From Raphanus sativus (lineage: Eukaryota; Streptophyta; Magnoliopsida; Brassicales; Brassicaceae), in contig NC_079516.1 of the NCBI RefSeq assembly GCF_000801105.2, forward strand, positions 5,208,001 to 5,272,000: 64,000 nucleotides of DNA. Reading direction: 5' to 3'. Under the pieces are notes generated by a model that was not told the DNA's origin, searched no databases, and was given only the letters and a program-made list of their open reading frames with translations. Positions 11,601 through 21,317 of the stretch are shown here, in pieces (the first letter of the stretch is position 1; each line of letters opens with the position of its first letter). The position numbers and the translations under genes are program-made.

Positions 11601-12149
11601 CAAGGGACCATTGATTTAGGTCTATTTTACCCTAAAAATTCAAAGGGTCAAATGATTGGTTTTGCAGATGCAGGTTATTTGTCAGATCCACACAAAGCTA
11701 GATCACAAACGGGATACGTTTTTACTATTGGAGGCACTGCCATATCTTGGCGTTCTCAAAAGCAGACACTCGTGGCTACTTCTTCAAATCATGCTGAGAT
11801 CATCGCACTCCATGAAGCAAGTCGAGAATGTGTATGGCTAAGATCAATAAGCCGACATATCTGTTCAAGCAGTGGAATTGACGAAAATACGGAGCCAACT
11901 ATTCTATATGAAGATAATGCGGCATGTGTTGCTCAAACAAAGGAAGGATATATCAAAAGCGATAGAACGAAGCATATTCATCCGAAGTTCTTCTCATACA
12001 CTCAAGAGCTCGAGAAGAAGAAAGAGATTGAAGTAAGATATGTTCGATCAAGCGACAATGCAGCTGACCTCTTCACTAAATCACTTCCTACCTCGGTATT
12101 CAGAAAACATGTTCATAACATTGGAATGCGTCATCGGAATGATCTATGA
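8658..12149 (+). CDS. pol: Pol polyprotein of Copia element 2 (protease, integrase, RT, RNase H)
   Basis: A 1,163-residue open frame from the ATG at 8658. Domains in order: aspartic protease with IPDSGTTHT near residues 16-24; the HHCC zinc region (WHDRLGH ... CAACALGK); and the integrase core with D (GDICGP, about 222), D (RLDNAGEF, about 285) and E (NGLAESL, about 321), the last two 35 residues apart. RT follows with RYKARLVAQGFSQRPG and the YVDD active site at 11151-11162 (about residue 832). RNase H then shows GFADAGYLSD and TGYVFTIGGTAISWRSQK. Protease-integrase-RT order is diagnostic of Copia. No stop or frameshift is present and every catalytic residue I can place is kept. How it is translated is open, since it is separated from gag. 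Confidence 0.96.
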   Translation: MDNGTTTKQIGREVCIPDSGTTHTILKDKRYFSNLKSAKMTVNTISGPTDLIEGIGKANFMLPNGTKFSINNALYSPNSKRNLLSFKDIYLQGYETQSATENGKKYMYITSEKSGKNLVLEKFPKLPSGLHQTYINAIESNLVVKRNPEDITLWHDRLGHPGTTMMRKVIESSHGHSMKTQDLYQSNKMTCAACALGKLIIRPSPTKIDKESPKFLERIQGDICGPIHPPCGPFYYFMVLIDASSRWSHVCLLSSRNMAFARFLTQIIKLRAQFSDHPIKRVRLDNAGEFTSQAFNDYCMVSGIEVEHSVAHVHTQNGLAESLIKRLQLIARPLIMRSKLPTSVWGHAILHAEALIRIRPSAYHRYSPLQLAFGREPNISHLKVFGCAVYIPIAPPQRTKMGPQRRLGIYIGYDSPSIIRYLEPQTGDVFTARFADCHFNEKEFPTLGGDNNQVGKEIKWNVPSLLHLDPPTKQSELEVRRIMQLQNIASQLPDAFADTKMVTKSHIPAANTPARIEIPQKYGAAVDTRESGTRLKRGRPIGSKDKVPRKRKEGEKHDTPKITENILEEENCESNDNREHIESEGNHEISINYIHNGKIWKRNKMDDIDDVFSYLLAQEINEENEDPEPKSVYECQKRHDWMKWKDAIQVELDSLNKRNVFGPIVLTPKDVKPVGYKWVFVRKRNEKNEITRYKARLVAQGFSQRPGIDYEETYSPVMDAITFRFLMSLAADKNLEMRLMDVVTAYLYGSLDTDIYMRIPDGFKIPEILSSKPKELCAIKLQRSLYGLKQSGRMWYNRLSEHLTKEGYTNDPICPCVFIKKTTTGFVIIAVYVDDLNIIGTQEEIQKASDYLKGEFEMKDLGQTKYCLGLQIEHSQKGIFLHQSTYTKRVLKRFNMDKATPLSTPMVVRSLNVENDPFRPSEENEEILGPEVPYLSAIGALMYLANCTRPDISFAINLLARFSSSPTRRHWNGIKHVFRYLQGTIDLGLFYPKNSKGQMIGFADAGYLSDPHKARSQTGYVFTIGGTAISWRSQKQTLVATSSNHAEIIALHEASRECVWLRSISRHICSSSGIDENTEPTILYEDNAACVAQTKEGYIKSDRTKHIHPKFFSYTQELEKKKEIEVRYVRSSDNAADLFTKSLPTSVFRKHVHNIGMRHRNDL

Positions 12150-12285
12150 CTGCTCATCCGAGGGGGAGCTTACGTGGTTGTACTCTTTTTACCTTACTAT
12201 GGTTTTTTCCATTGGGTTTTCCTGGAAAGGTTTTTAACGAGGCAACAAAAACGTTAAGCAAGAAGAGATAGTGACACTGGTCTCC

Positions 12286-12294
12286 AAGGGGGAG
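12286..12294 (+). other. Polypurine tract of Copia element 2
   Basis: The sequence aagggggag abuts the 3' LTR and is identical to the tract of element 1. Confidence 0.88.
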
Positions 12295-12602
12295 TGTTAT
12301 AAACGTGAAAAATGGAATGTCAACAAAGGAAGCACCGATCATTGAAAATGATCGTGTGAAGTAAATTATGTGGAGCCCACTGCCACTATACACACACAGT
12401 AACTTTCTCTTTTTACTTCTATATAAACGATTGTTTCGATCGATTGTAATGCGCACTTTTACACCATTCTCTTCTTCCTCATATAACTTACTCTCTCTCT
12501 CGTTATTATACTTATATCAGTGTTCTTTTATTTCTGCGGGTATAAAATTTCACTCTTATTTAAATTTTTCGATACTATAAAATTGTAAGTTATTTTATAA
12601 CA
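12295..12602 (+). repeat. 3' LTR of Copia element 2
   Basis: 308 bp, identical to the 5' LTR except for one G/A difference near the cacacaca stretch. It is followed directly by the aaaat target duplication and then by sequence leading to the RHM3 3' end. Confidence 0.96.
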
Positions 12603-12784
12603 AAAATAAATTTATTTCTGTAATAATGTAACAAAGTTATGAATCGTAGTACAGTGCCAAAAAGAGAGTAAATGAATCATGTGATAAATAAAAAAAAACA
12701 AATCAAAATAATAGTAGAATCATTATAGTGAAACAACCTGCAGGATAATATAACAAAAGTGAATATGTGTGTTAAGGAGGGTTT

Positions 12785-14785
12785 TCACGTTCTCTTGTTG
12801 GGTTCAAAGACGTATTTGATCAACGAATCTTTGATGGAAAGCATCTCCGGGAACTCCTTGCTGAGCTTGGCACCATCCATCTCGTTGTTGCTCCGCGGTG
12901 CCACAATGACCTTAGCCTGTTCCTCCAAAGTGAAGTTGGACCATTTGAAAGCCGGCTCGATGTAACTCTTGTACATCTCTAGTATCTCGTTGTGGCTCAC
13001 CACTCCTGGGTTGGTGAAGTTCCAAACTCCCCTCAGGTTCCTCTTCGCCATCTCGATCGAGATCGGTAAGAGCTCGTCTAGTATGGTCATGCTGTTTGGG
13101 ATGTTCACCACTTTGTTGTAACGCGAGATCTTCGTGATGAAGTTTCGCGGGTTGTTCAAGTCGGATGAGATCGGCATGCGTACTCTCAAGGTGCACACGT
13201 TGTCGTACTCTCTCAGAAGCTCTTCCACCATTGCCTTTGTCTTTGAGTAGAATGAACCGGTGAAGTTGGGTTTGTCTTCTTCCTTGAATCCAATCCCTGA
13301 ACCTTCAGGATGTGCAGCGTCGTACTCAAATATACAACCGGTAGCAAAGTTCATCATCAACAGACCATTCTCTCTGCAAACATCTGCTAGAGTCAAAGTG
13401 CCAGCAACGTTGGCTCGGATAGTCTCGGTTTTGTGGGACTCGCACCAGTCAACATTGGGTCTTCCCGTTACACCGGCGGCATTGAAGACATGAGTAGGTT
13501 TAACGCTGCGAATATCCGCCACGAGAGAAGCTCTATCCTCTAATCTCCCTTTCCCATACTCGTACGGAATCCCTTGCTTCTCACATAGCTTCCCTAGAAG
13601 ACCACCGAGCCACCCGGTCTTGCCGTATAAAAGGAACTTAAAGGGTGCTTTGTTCTCTCCAGAACTACCAAGACTCTTGTTGGGAGTAACCACCGTGAAC
13701 GTCTGATTACCATCTGAATCCTTGCGCTCGCCGTCTTCACAGAGTCTATCACCAGGCATCATCAGCATCCTCGGGTGAGGAAGCAGAGCTCCGGTAACAT
13801 CACCCCACCAATCAGGGTTCTCCGTGTACCACTCCATCGTCTTCCTCAGCCCTTCTTCCCAAGCGGTCCGTTCAGACCATCCCAGTTTCTTCAGCTTCTG
13901 GTCATCAAGAAAGTACCTCTGGTCATTAAACGGCCGGTTCTCCACAAACTGAATAGTGGAGTCAGGGTCAGTCCCAAAGAGCTTGGAGATGTCATTCGCC
14001 ACATCAATCACTCTCCTCTCCCTCGTCGTCCCGATGTTATACACATGGTTAACTTCCCCTCTGTGTAAAACAACCTCAAAAGCCTCAGCGACATCTTCAC
14101 AGTAGAGATAACTCCTAACGTTAGATCCATCTCCGTGGATCGGAAGCGGTTTCCCGCTCATAGCCAACAACATGAATTTCGGAATCAGCTTTTCGGGAAA
14201 CTGGTTAGGACCATAAACATTGTTCCCACGGGTAGTTATAACGGGCAGCCCGTACGATCTACCATAGGCCATCACAAGCATCTCAGCACCAGCCTTAGTA
14301 GCGGAGTAAGGATTCGTGGGGAGCAGCTGAGAAGCCTCGTGGTTTCCCACGGAAGCGTCCTCGTCGGTCTCGCCGTAAACCTCGTCGGTGCTGACGTGGA
14401 TGAACCTTCTGATCTGCTGTCCAGTGACTTTGCATGCTTCGAGGAGGACGTGGGTGCCGTAGATGTTGTTCTTGGTGAACTCGAAGGAGTTGCCGAAGGA
14501 GTTGTCGACGTGGGTCTGGGCGGCGAAGTGCATGATGGTGTCGATGTTCTCGGTTATGAGGAGGTAGCTGACGAGGTCGTCGCTGGCGATGTCTCCCTTG
14601 ACGAACTTGAAGTTTGGGGAGGATTTGGAAGGGTTGAGGTTTTTGAGATTGGAGCAGTAGTCGAGCTTGTCGAGGACGACGATTTTGTAGTCAGGGTAGG
14701 TGCGGACTAGTCTGTTGGCCACGTGGGAGGCGATGAAGCCGGCTGCTCCGGTGATGAGGATGTTCTTGGGCTTATATGTAGCCAT
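12785..14785 (-). CDS. RHM3: UDP-rhamnose synthase RHM3 (trifunctional)
   Basis: A 666-residue uninterrupted frame starting MATYKPKNILITGAAG. The frame is open 18 codons further upstream, but a 5'UTR intron acceptor lies there, so this ATG is chosen. The N-terminal half is an SDR dehydratase: TGAAGFIAS (12-20) binds NAD, TDE (133-135) and Y160-x3-K164 (YSATK) are catalytic. The C-terminal half is the epimerase/reductase with its own GKTGWLGG nucleotide site and a YSKTK motif. Together they convert UDP-glucose to UDP-L-rhamnose in the cytosol, for pectin and flavonoid glycosides. Length fits the family (about 665-670). RHM3 rather than RHM1 or RHM2 is inferred from its place beside SWEET2, as in Arabidopsis. 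The Copia element ends about 180 bp past its stop. Confidence 0.95.
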   Translation of the reverse strand: MATYKPKNILITGAAGFIASHVANRLVRTYPDYKIVVLDKLDYCSNLKNLNPSKSSPNFKFVKGDIASDDLVSYLLITENIDTIMHFAAQTHVDNSFGNSFEFTKNNIYGTHVLLEACKVTGQQIRRFIHVSTDEVYGETDEDASVGNHEASQLLPTNPYSATKAGAEMLVMAYGRSYGLPVITTRGNNVYGPNQFPEKLIPKFMLLAMSGKPLPIHGDGSNVRSYLYCEDVAEAFEVVLHRGEVNHVYNIGTTRERRVIDVANDISKLFGTDPDSTIQFVENRPFNDQRYFLDDQKLKKLGWSERTAWEEGLRKTMEWYTENPDWWGDVTGALLPHPRMLMMPGDRLCEDGERKDSDGNQTFTVVTPNKSLGSSGENKAPFKFLLYGKTGWLGGLLGKLCEKQGIPYEYGKGRLEDRASLVADIRSVKPTHVFNAAGVTGRPNVDWCESHKTETIRANVAGTLTLADVCRENGLLMMNFATGCIFEYDAAHPEGSGIGFKEEDKPNFTGSFYSKTKAMVEELLREYDNVCTLRVRMPISSDLNNPRNFITKISRYNKVVNIPNSMTILDELLPISIEMAKRNLRGVWNFTNPGVVSHNEILEMYKSYIEPAFKWSNFTLEEQAKVIVAPRSNNEMDGAKLSKEFPEMLSIKDSLIKYVFEPNKRT

Positions 14786-14801
14786 TGTGATAGTGATGTA
14801 T

Positions 14802-15226
14802 CTGCAGGGACACCAGAAACCATGAAAATTGCAGCTCAAATGTGAATAATTAGAACTTTATGGGATCAATTGTAATTTAATCAAACATAAGGACTACAAA
14901 CGAAAATTCCATGTAATCTGAATAAAGCTCAAATGTGGGAAGGAAACAACCACATTAATAAGAACTGATTCAGATCTAACATCCTTTTGAAAACACAGAC
15001 ATGATTCAGTAAACAGGAAGCTAAATCTAACGCAAGCTACAGCTATTGGAGGAATCCGGATCGCAAGAAAGCAGATCCAGATCCACAAGAGTGAGCAGTA
15101 GATCCAATGGCAAAACTATAACAAGCTTCGAAGATCACAGATACCAACAAAAAAAACATTTCATGAAATGGCTAAGAAAGCATACATAATTATGATGATA
15201 CAGAAAGAGTTCGGGCAAAGGTTTAC
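14802..15226 (-). other. Intron in the RHM3 5' untranslated region
   Basis: On the minus strand a donor (cacg|gtaaac, 15226) and an acceptor (cctgcag|a, 14802) bound a 425-bp AT-rich stretch, 16 bp before the ATG. The leader exon would lie at about 15227-15340. 5'UTR introns are common in highly expressed plant genes. This one is predicted from splice signals alone. Confidence 0.7.
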
Positions 15227-15350
15227 CGTGTTGATTCAGATCAAAGATCAATCTAAAGTTGAAGAAGGTGGGGGAGAGGGGAGGGATCAATAAGAGTGAA
15301 GAGTCTAATAGGAGAAATGAGAGGGAAGGAATCTCAATCTAAACGAGCGT

Positions 15351-15984
15351 CAGAAAACGGTCAGCCCCCTGAGACGGTTACGGAGAACCAGCAGACTGCC
15401 CCCGCAATTACCTAATTGCCCCTACTACGCTTCAATAGTTACGGTGAGTTTTTTTCCTTTTAAATTTACCAACCGAAAATATAGGCACCGTTATGTCCGC
15501 TTGAGTTTCGGTTTCGTAGATTTAAAGAACGTAGGACACCACCCTCTTTGGGGCTTCGTGATCTCTGTTTAAGCAAAAATAAAGCCCGTTATCATTTTTT
15601 TCACTTATATAGAGAAAGAAAATGTATGCCCCTCGCTTTCTCTCATTTTCACAAGTATTAGAATAGAGACACTACGGTCCTGCCTCCCCCAAATGTTTGT
15701 AGAGAATTTATCCTTTATTATCTTATATAAGAAATGTTTACGTACCGATCTATGATCGATAATCATTGCTTCTCAGGTTTCAATTTTTTTCATACCACGT
15801 AAACGTTGGGTAAGCGGTTTTCAGACCTAATAATCGAAAATTGATGAAGAAAGTCAAAATAAAAGATTGATGACAGATATTCGCGTAACGTTCAAACTAA
15901 TTAAAAATAAAAACATTAGTTGTCCCACGCTTTGTATATAGATCGCGTGAATTTGCTTAATATAGGTAATAACTACGACTTGGC
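15351..15984. other. RHM3 upstream region, no gene seen
   Basis: AT-rich sequence with short CT-rich stretches upstream of the minus-strand RHM3. It presumably holds the RHM3 promoter, but I can assign no specific element. No coding or RNA gene is visible. Confidence 0.5.
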
Positions 15985-16197
15985 TTAGGGCATCTCCAAC
16001 CCAATTCCATTTTTTATTTCAAAATGGAGTAAAAGTAAATATGAAGTAACAAATGTTCCAACCCAACTCCATTTTTTGTTTGTTCATGACTCCATTATGG
16101 AGTGAAAAATGAAATGAGATTAGAGCAATTTTACTTTATATTCACTTTACTCCATTTTAAAGAAAAAAATAGAATTTTACATTGGAAATACTCTTAG
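15985..16197. repeat. Harbinger-like MITE (gggcatctccaa family)
   Basis: The left end (ttagggcatctccaaccc) and the right end (cattggaaatactcttag) are imperfect inverted repeats, and the interior repeats the motif ccaactccattttttg. This family, with TTA/TAA borders, is very common in Brassicaceae. Similar copies lie at 18177-18450 and 57840-57912. Confidence 0.6.
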
Positions 16198-16635
16198 TCA
16201 ACTAATTACTGTTTACTACTTTTTTATTTCTTTAGTTGATCAAGGAATGAATTAGTTAAAGACAAAACAGAAAGTATAATGGTTTTCTGGATGATGAATA
16301 AAAGAAGAAAAAAATCAAGTTTGCAACGTTCAAAAATATACACGCAAAATTCAAAGTCTAGACCCGTCGTCCTCTGAAAATCTATCCCATGCACGGTCAT
16401 GAACGCATAGTTTTTTTTTTTTTTTTTTGTCGTCAACAAAACAGATTCATATAGAAATCAAACCGGAAGCTAGTCATCCATATCCATATGAACAACACAT
16501 AGTTCAATGTCACTGATTATAATTATATTCGGATTATTTATATACCTAATAACAGTATATATACTGTGTCTGAAAATTCAAAATATATATAGGTAGATGA
16601 AAACCGATTAAGCATAGTAAATTCCAATCTGGATA

Positions 16636-16899
16636 TACTCCCTCTATTTCATAATAAGTGTCATCTGAGCTCATTTTCTTGTTACAAAAAGAGTGTCACT
16701 TTACAATTCCAATGTAAATTATACTAACTTTCAACTGAAAATTAATTGCAAACTGCATTGATTTTATAAATAATTTTATTTATCTAAAATACTATTGGTC
16801 AAAGAGGTATAATTAATTACAATTTACATATATTTCAACAATTTTCTTAATCTGTGTGAAAAATGTCACAACGACACTCTTTAAGAAACGGAGGGAGTA
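16636..16899. mobile_element. Stowaway-like MITE with TA target duplication
   Basis: A 260-bp element (16638-16897) with terminal inverted repeats: ctccctctatttcataataa on the left, and ctccctccgtttcttaaaga as the reverse complement of the right end. It is flanked by TA on both sides (16636-16637 and 16898-16899). These are the marks of a Tc1/mariner-derived Stowaway MITE. It has no coding capacity. Confidence 0.85.
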
Positions 16900-18176
16900 T
16901 TTGTAAAAAAAATGGAGTACCATTTTATTGCGTGTTTAATGTATGGGTTCTTTAGGTCGAAAATTTAAAGCGCAACTGATTTTGTCTTAAGCCAATTTTC
17001 AAAAAGAAAATGACTGTCTTAGTTACAAAGTACGTTGATGGTCGTGTTTAATGTATGTGGTTTTAGGTCGAAATTTTAAAACGCAATTGATTAAAGTCTG
17101 GTTGAAATGCAAACTGTTGCAGTTGTGGGAATTTGAAGATGTGAGTGATTATGTTTTTTTTAATGTTAACTAGGTTTTGATCCATCTTTTCAAAAGGTGA
17201 GTATATTTTTTGTTTTATTTTTTTATGAAAAATTTAATTTCTATTATTATGTTTTTTTGTTATCATATTTTTATCTAAGATTAATTTAATTTAATATGTT
17301 TTGGTAACTATATTTAATATGCCAAGTTGCTTAACTAAGCATTTCAGAAATCATTTTTAAACTTCATTCTTAAAATCTGTAACATTTATATTTTCTTAGT
17401 ATTTATGTAACATAATTACTCAAGAATATTTGTACCCAAAAACCTAATTTTAGAATCGACCCGAAAATCAAAGTCTCATACTCTATTAGACTTGATCTAT
17501 ATATTCGAATCGTTCTTGGAGTGTTACATCCAAAAACTAATATCAAACCCAACCCGCACTCAAAACCGAACAAAATATTTGAAAAATATTTGTAAAAATA
17601 ATTTCATTTGGTTTACGTGACTTTATATATTAATTTGGTTTTACTCGAATAAAATGGTTAAGAATTTTTGTTTTCGTTTCATAAAAAAGATCTTTCTATT
17701 TTTCTATGATCATTAATCAAGTATTAAAAATAGTAAAGGTTCAAAAACACAGGCTAACATACTTTTAAAAAAAAAGACCATTTCTTATTATTTTTAAAAT
17801 TAGGGTGCTCTTGTTGGATATAGTATACACGACGAGCAAATGTTGTTTTGTTATTTTAAATTTCTTGTCTAGGGGAATGTCGAATGTAAACCACACAAAA
17901 AGCTCCTACACGCAATCCAAAAGAAAAATAAATGATTGGTCAGAATGATCTTAGATAAATCAAGTGGGGATCATTGTCGACAAAGCGCAACTCTTTGAGA
18001 GCTCAATCCAAATCGAGAAGACATTTAATTGAGCGTCCCTTGGACATCGTTTTCACATTTTTGCAATATGATTTTGAAATATCCATGAAACAGGAATATC
18101 CAAAGAAAATTTTTACACATGAAATAGGAAAATCAGTTATTATATTTTAAATGATTGAAACCAGATTTAGAGCATT
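16900..18176. other. AT-rich intergenic stretch with a decayed Helitron 3' end
   Basis: No gene is visible. At 17170 the minus strand ends in CTAG followed by T, with 7 nt between CTAG and an imperfect hairpin (catctttt/aaaaggtg, near 17183-17200). This has the layout of the better Helitron 3' ends at 31625 and 55605. I found no matching 5' end, so it is truncated or decayed. A near-repeat also occurs at 16930-16960 and 17040-17070 (gtgtttaatgtatg...ttaggtcgaaa). Confidence 0.45.
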
Positions 18177-18450
18177 TCAAATGTATATTTCTATATTTTA
18201 TTCTAAAATAGAGATCTCTATTATAAATGTAGATTTGTTCCATGTATGCATTTATAATAGAATTTCTCTATTTTTTTAAATATAGAAAAATCCTACTTTT
18301 TGTTTCTATATTTAGAGATGAAAATAACAATGCTTTATAATTTTTTCTATTAATAGAAAAACTCTATTATAGAAGTATATCATAGAATTTCTCTATTTCA
18401 AGAAAATATAGAGATGAAAATAGAGATCCTCTGAAGATGGTTTTATATAG
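18177..18450. repeat. Degenerate MITE with internal inverted repeats
   Basis: Repeated forward and reverse copies of tctatatttta and aatagagat make the region able to fold on itself. The ends (gagcatttcaaatg ... ctgaagatggttttata) resemble the gagcatctccaa family. No coding capacity. Confidence 0.45.
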
Positions 18451-18925
18451 GTTATAATCTCATATATTTTTGTAGATAGTATTGATACTTTTGAATTTGA
18501 AATCTCTAGCCTATCCAAAGAATAATCAATGAAGTCTTACTAGTCAAATATCAATTTATTAAAATTCTGATTTTTAATTTTATTTTCTAGAAGTTTGGAT
18601 AGATTATACGCATGCTTAACGTGTTCATGTCATTTTGTAATTTGTAACATATACGTAACTTTGTTGGTAGAAATAGTAGTCACAGGCTCACAGCCGAACC
18701 TGGACCGCATATATATAGTCGGTCGTACGCCTTCAATCTTTTGCTCCTTGCTCTTTAAAGAAAGTCATCTTCTATTACAAATCACCTTCATTAGTCTCTA
18801 TATTAGTTCTCTCTTCTTCTTAAAATCTCTGCCTCCATCAGAACAGAACAGAGGAACGAAGAAAAGCTGAAGTAAAACAAAGAGAGACTCTCTTTCCTTT
18901 TTTGTATGAGACAGAGAAGCTTCTC

Positions 18926-20244
18926 ATGGATTTGTTTGCTTTAGATGGTTCTTTCTCAAAGTGGAAAGATGTTGCTGGAATCGCAGGTAAAGACTTTAAT
19001 CTGCTTTTGATTCTCTTTCACTGTAGTTCTTTTTGATTCCTTTTTAGTTTAATGAATATACATATATTGGATCTGGATTTATTGTCATGATTATCACCAA
19101 ATCAAGAAAATATGTCTGGCCATTTCTGCTCTGTTTTTTCTTCTTTGGAACTTAAAACAAGAACTCTAGCTTGATGTTTACTACTGTTGCATTGTTTGTT
19201 CTGTTTCAGGCAACATATTTGCATTTGGTCTTTTCGTTTCACCGATGTGAGTTCTTCTTCTTCTTCATCACCATCTACTAATCTTGTACTCCTTACTTGT
19301 ATATTAAACTTCACTGGTTTCTTTCTTATTCTTTCTGTGTGTGTGTGTGTCTCTCTGTTTTATGTGTAGGCCAACGTTTAGGAGAATCATGAGGAACAAA
19401 TCAACCGAGCAATTCTCTGGTTTACCATACATTTACGCTCTCTTGAACTGCTTGATCTGCCTTTGGTACGGCTCACCTTACGTATCCCAAAGAAACTTCA
19501 TGCTTGTGACTGTTAATGGCGTTGGAGCCACTTTTCAGCTTTGTTACATTATCCTCTTCATCTTGCATACAGACAAGAAGACCAAGGTTTCTTGATTGAT
19601 TCTTCACACGAAAAGTTTGCTTTTAAAATGTTGGTTATTGCTCTAATCAAGTTCTTGAATCATATGGCAGATGAGGATGCTTCTTCTGCTTCTTGTGGTG
19701 TTTGCTGTGGTTGCGTTGATTGTAGCTGGAAGTTTGCAGATACCTGAGAAGGTCACACGATGGTACCTTGTCGGGTTCTTGAGCTGCGGTTCTCTTGTCT
19801 CCATGTTTGCTTCTCCCTTGTTTGTTATTGTAAGTTTCCAAGAAACCGTCAAAGCAAAATATTATCATCTGTTGCCAGCTTTGTTGATTGCCTGACTTGT
19901 TTTGTCTTAACCAGAACTTAGTGATTAAGACAAAGAGCGTTGAGTTTATGCCGTTTTATCTCTCTCTATCTACTTTCTTGATGAGTGCTTCCTTCTTCAT
20001 GTTCGGACTATTCAACAGTGACGCCTTTGTTTATGTAAGCTGTGTACTCTTCAGTAAGTGTGATTTGTAGTTTGTGTTATTTCTCTTATAAGTAATTAAC
20101 AAACCTTTATTGTTTTGAAAAACTCAGACACCAAATGGAATAGGAACGGTTCTTGGTATTGTGCAGCTATCTTTGTACTGTTACTACCACAGAAACTCTA
20201 TAGAGGAAGAAACAAAAGAGCCTTTGATTGTTACTTATGTGTGA
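18926..20244 (+). CDS. SWEET2: Sugar transporter SWEET2
   Basis: Six coding exons join to 236 residues: 18926-18986, 19210-19246, 19370-19586, 19671-19829, 19915-20034 and 20128-20244. All junctions have GT-AG borders and the phases agree. The protein starts MDLFALDGSFSKWKDVAG and has the seven membrane spans of SWEETs as two MtN3/saliva repeats (PTFRRIMRNKSTEQFSGLPY in the first loop, KTKSVEFMPFYLSL in the second). SWEETs are passive sugar uniporters; Arabidopsis SWEET2 is known as a tonoplast glucose carrier of roots. The length equals Arabidopsis SWEET2, and the position next to RHM3 matches. The tail EEETKEPLIVTYV is short, as in clade I. A CT-rich 5' leader precedes the ATG. Confidence 0.95.
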
Positions 20245-20786
20245 GTTTCGGCAAAGAAGCTAGTTTTGATGTCTCGATCGCTGAAGATTATGTGAGACCA
20301 CATGAAAGATTCACTGATGTGGATTTTGTTTTTTGTGTGTGTGATGGAGATCTCTGGTGGGTTGATTTTGAAGAACATTTGTCCATATATTGTTTTTTCT
20401 AAAAGAAGATTATTCTATTTGTTTGTTCATAAAGATTTTGCTTTCTTTGTTATAGAACGTTTGCAACAGCTTGTAGCAATTGAATTGGTTCATAGATATT
20501 GTTTTTAAATTTTTTAAAATTTTTTCCATTTGGCCTATTTAAAAAATCACAACACACAAAGAGAGGAAGAAGATTCGTTTCTACATCACATATATAAGAC
20601 ATTGGTTTACATAAACATGTTTTGTTTTGGAGTTCTCCGAGTCTTACCTTTCCTGGCGGTATTAAAACTTGTTACGCACGGAACTTCGAGAAGACAATTA
20701 CGAAAGCAAATCTCTCAAAGTTGTTCTTACCAGAGAACTCTGTTTCACCTACAAAACAATAACACTTAACTTATATCCATTTCTAG
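20245..20786. other. SWEET2 3' region, no other gene seen
   Basis: It contains the likely SWEET2 3' UTR (T-rich after the stop) and AT-rich intergenic sequence before the convergent small gene. Short ORFs here have no recognisable features. Confidence 0.5.
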
Positions 20787-21317
20787 TTAAAAAAGACATT
20801 TTTTTGTTGTTGTTTGGTGTAGAAGAAGTGCAAACTTAAAACTCACTTCTTCCTGAGATGGAGAATGCTGAACCGGATCACCACGTTGATCATACAATAT
20901 TAAACCACTAAACCGAGGGAGTTCACATTTCTCACCCATCAGAATCGGTCGCTGCCAAACCGGATCAACCGCATTAAGGCTCCTTTCTTTTACCGCAAGC
21001 AATGTCCGTGGCTTAGGTCTCGTTTCCATCTCCATCCACTTAGCTGCAGAGCTCCAACAAAACGAACCCATCAGCCTTCTCTTCACTTTGCTCCATTTAC
21101 GGGTCCTTGTTTCTTCCATTATTGTTCTTGACCAAACAGACGATGTTTCAGATGCCCACTCCGCGTCTGCTACTTGCTTTAATCCTCGAGAACCTCGGTT
21201 GAGAAACGCTACGGCTGTGCAGAGGAGCGTTACTGCAGCCGCTGTTCCGACCAAGATCACGACCGCGTCTTTCGTTGTTAGCTTCAGTTTATCCTCTAAC
21301 TTCCACAAGGCTTCCAT
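20787..21317 (-). CDS. Small single-pass membrane protein, unknown function (AT3G14760-like)
   Basis: A 176-residue frame starting MEALWKLEDKLKLTTKD. Residues about 19-40 (VVILVGTAAAVTLLCTAVAFL) form one hydrophobic span, followed by a basic, Trp-rich cytosol-type domain (SKVKRRLMGSFCWSSAAKW) and a conserved-looking LPRFSGLILYDQRGDPV. The position between SWEET2 and the FLX-like relict matches Arabidopsis AT3G14760, an uncharacterised small protein. The C-terminus is uncertain: a donor-like GAAGTGAGT occurs in the last 30 codons, so the true end may be on another exon or earlier. No function is assigned. Confidence 0.75.
   Translation of the reverse strand: MEALWKLEDKLKLTTKDAVVILVGTAAAVTLLCTAVAFLNRGSRGLKQVADAEWASETSSVWSRTIMEETRTRKWSKVKRRLMGSFCWSSAAKWMEMETRPKPRTLLAVKERSLNAVDPVWQRPILMGEKCELPRFSGLILYDQRGDPVQHSPSQEEVSFKFALLLHQTTTKKCLF

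Larger units (their letters stand above)
5605..12607 (+). mobile_element. Copia LTR retrotransposon 2, complete and young
   Basis: Both LTRs are 308 bp (5610-5917 and 12295-12602) and differ at one base that I can find (tatgcacac versus tatacacac). The element is flanked by the same 5 bp, aaaat, at 5605-5609 and 12603-12607, as a target-site duplication. It contains a primer-binding region, separate open gag and pol frames and a polypurine tract. All catalytic motifs of protease, integrase, RT and RNase H are present, so it may be autonomous. It lies about 180 bp past the RHM3 stop codon, tail to tail with that gene. An assembly gap in the leader (6255-6354) inflates its apparent length. Confidence 0.96.

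Noticed and set aside
14135..14710. 191-codon plus-strand frame over RHM3
   Set aside because: An antisense shadow of the RHM3 coding sequence; Val/Glu/Asp-rich from codon bias, with no recognisable domain.
14786..14839. N-terminal extension of RHM3 (18 extra codons from an upstream ATG)
   Set aside because: The stretch spans a predicted 5'UTR intron acceptor, and the family starts at MATYKPKN-type sequence.
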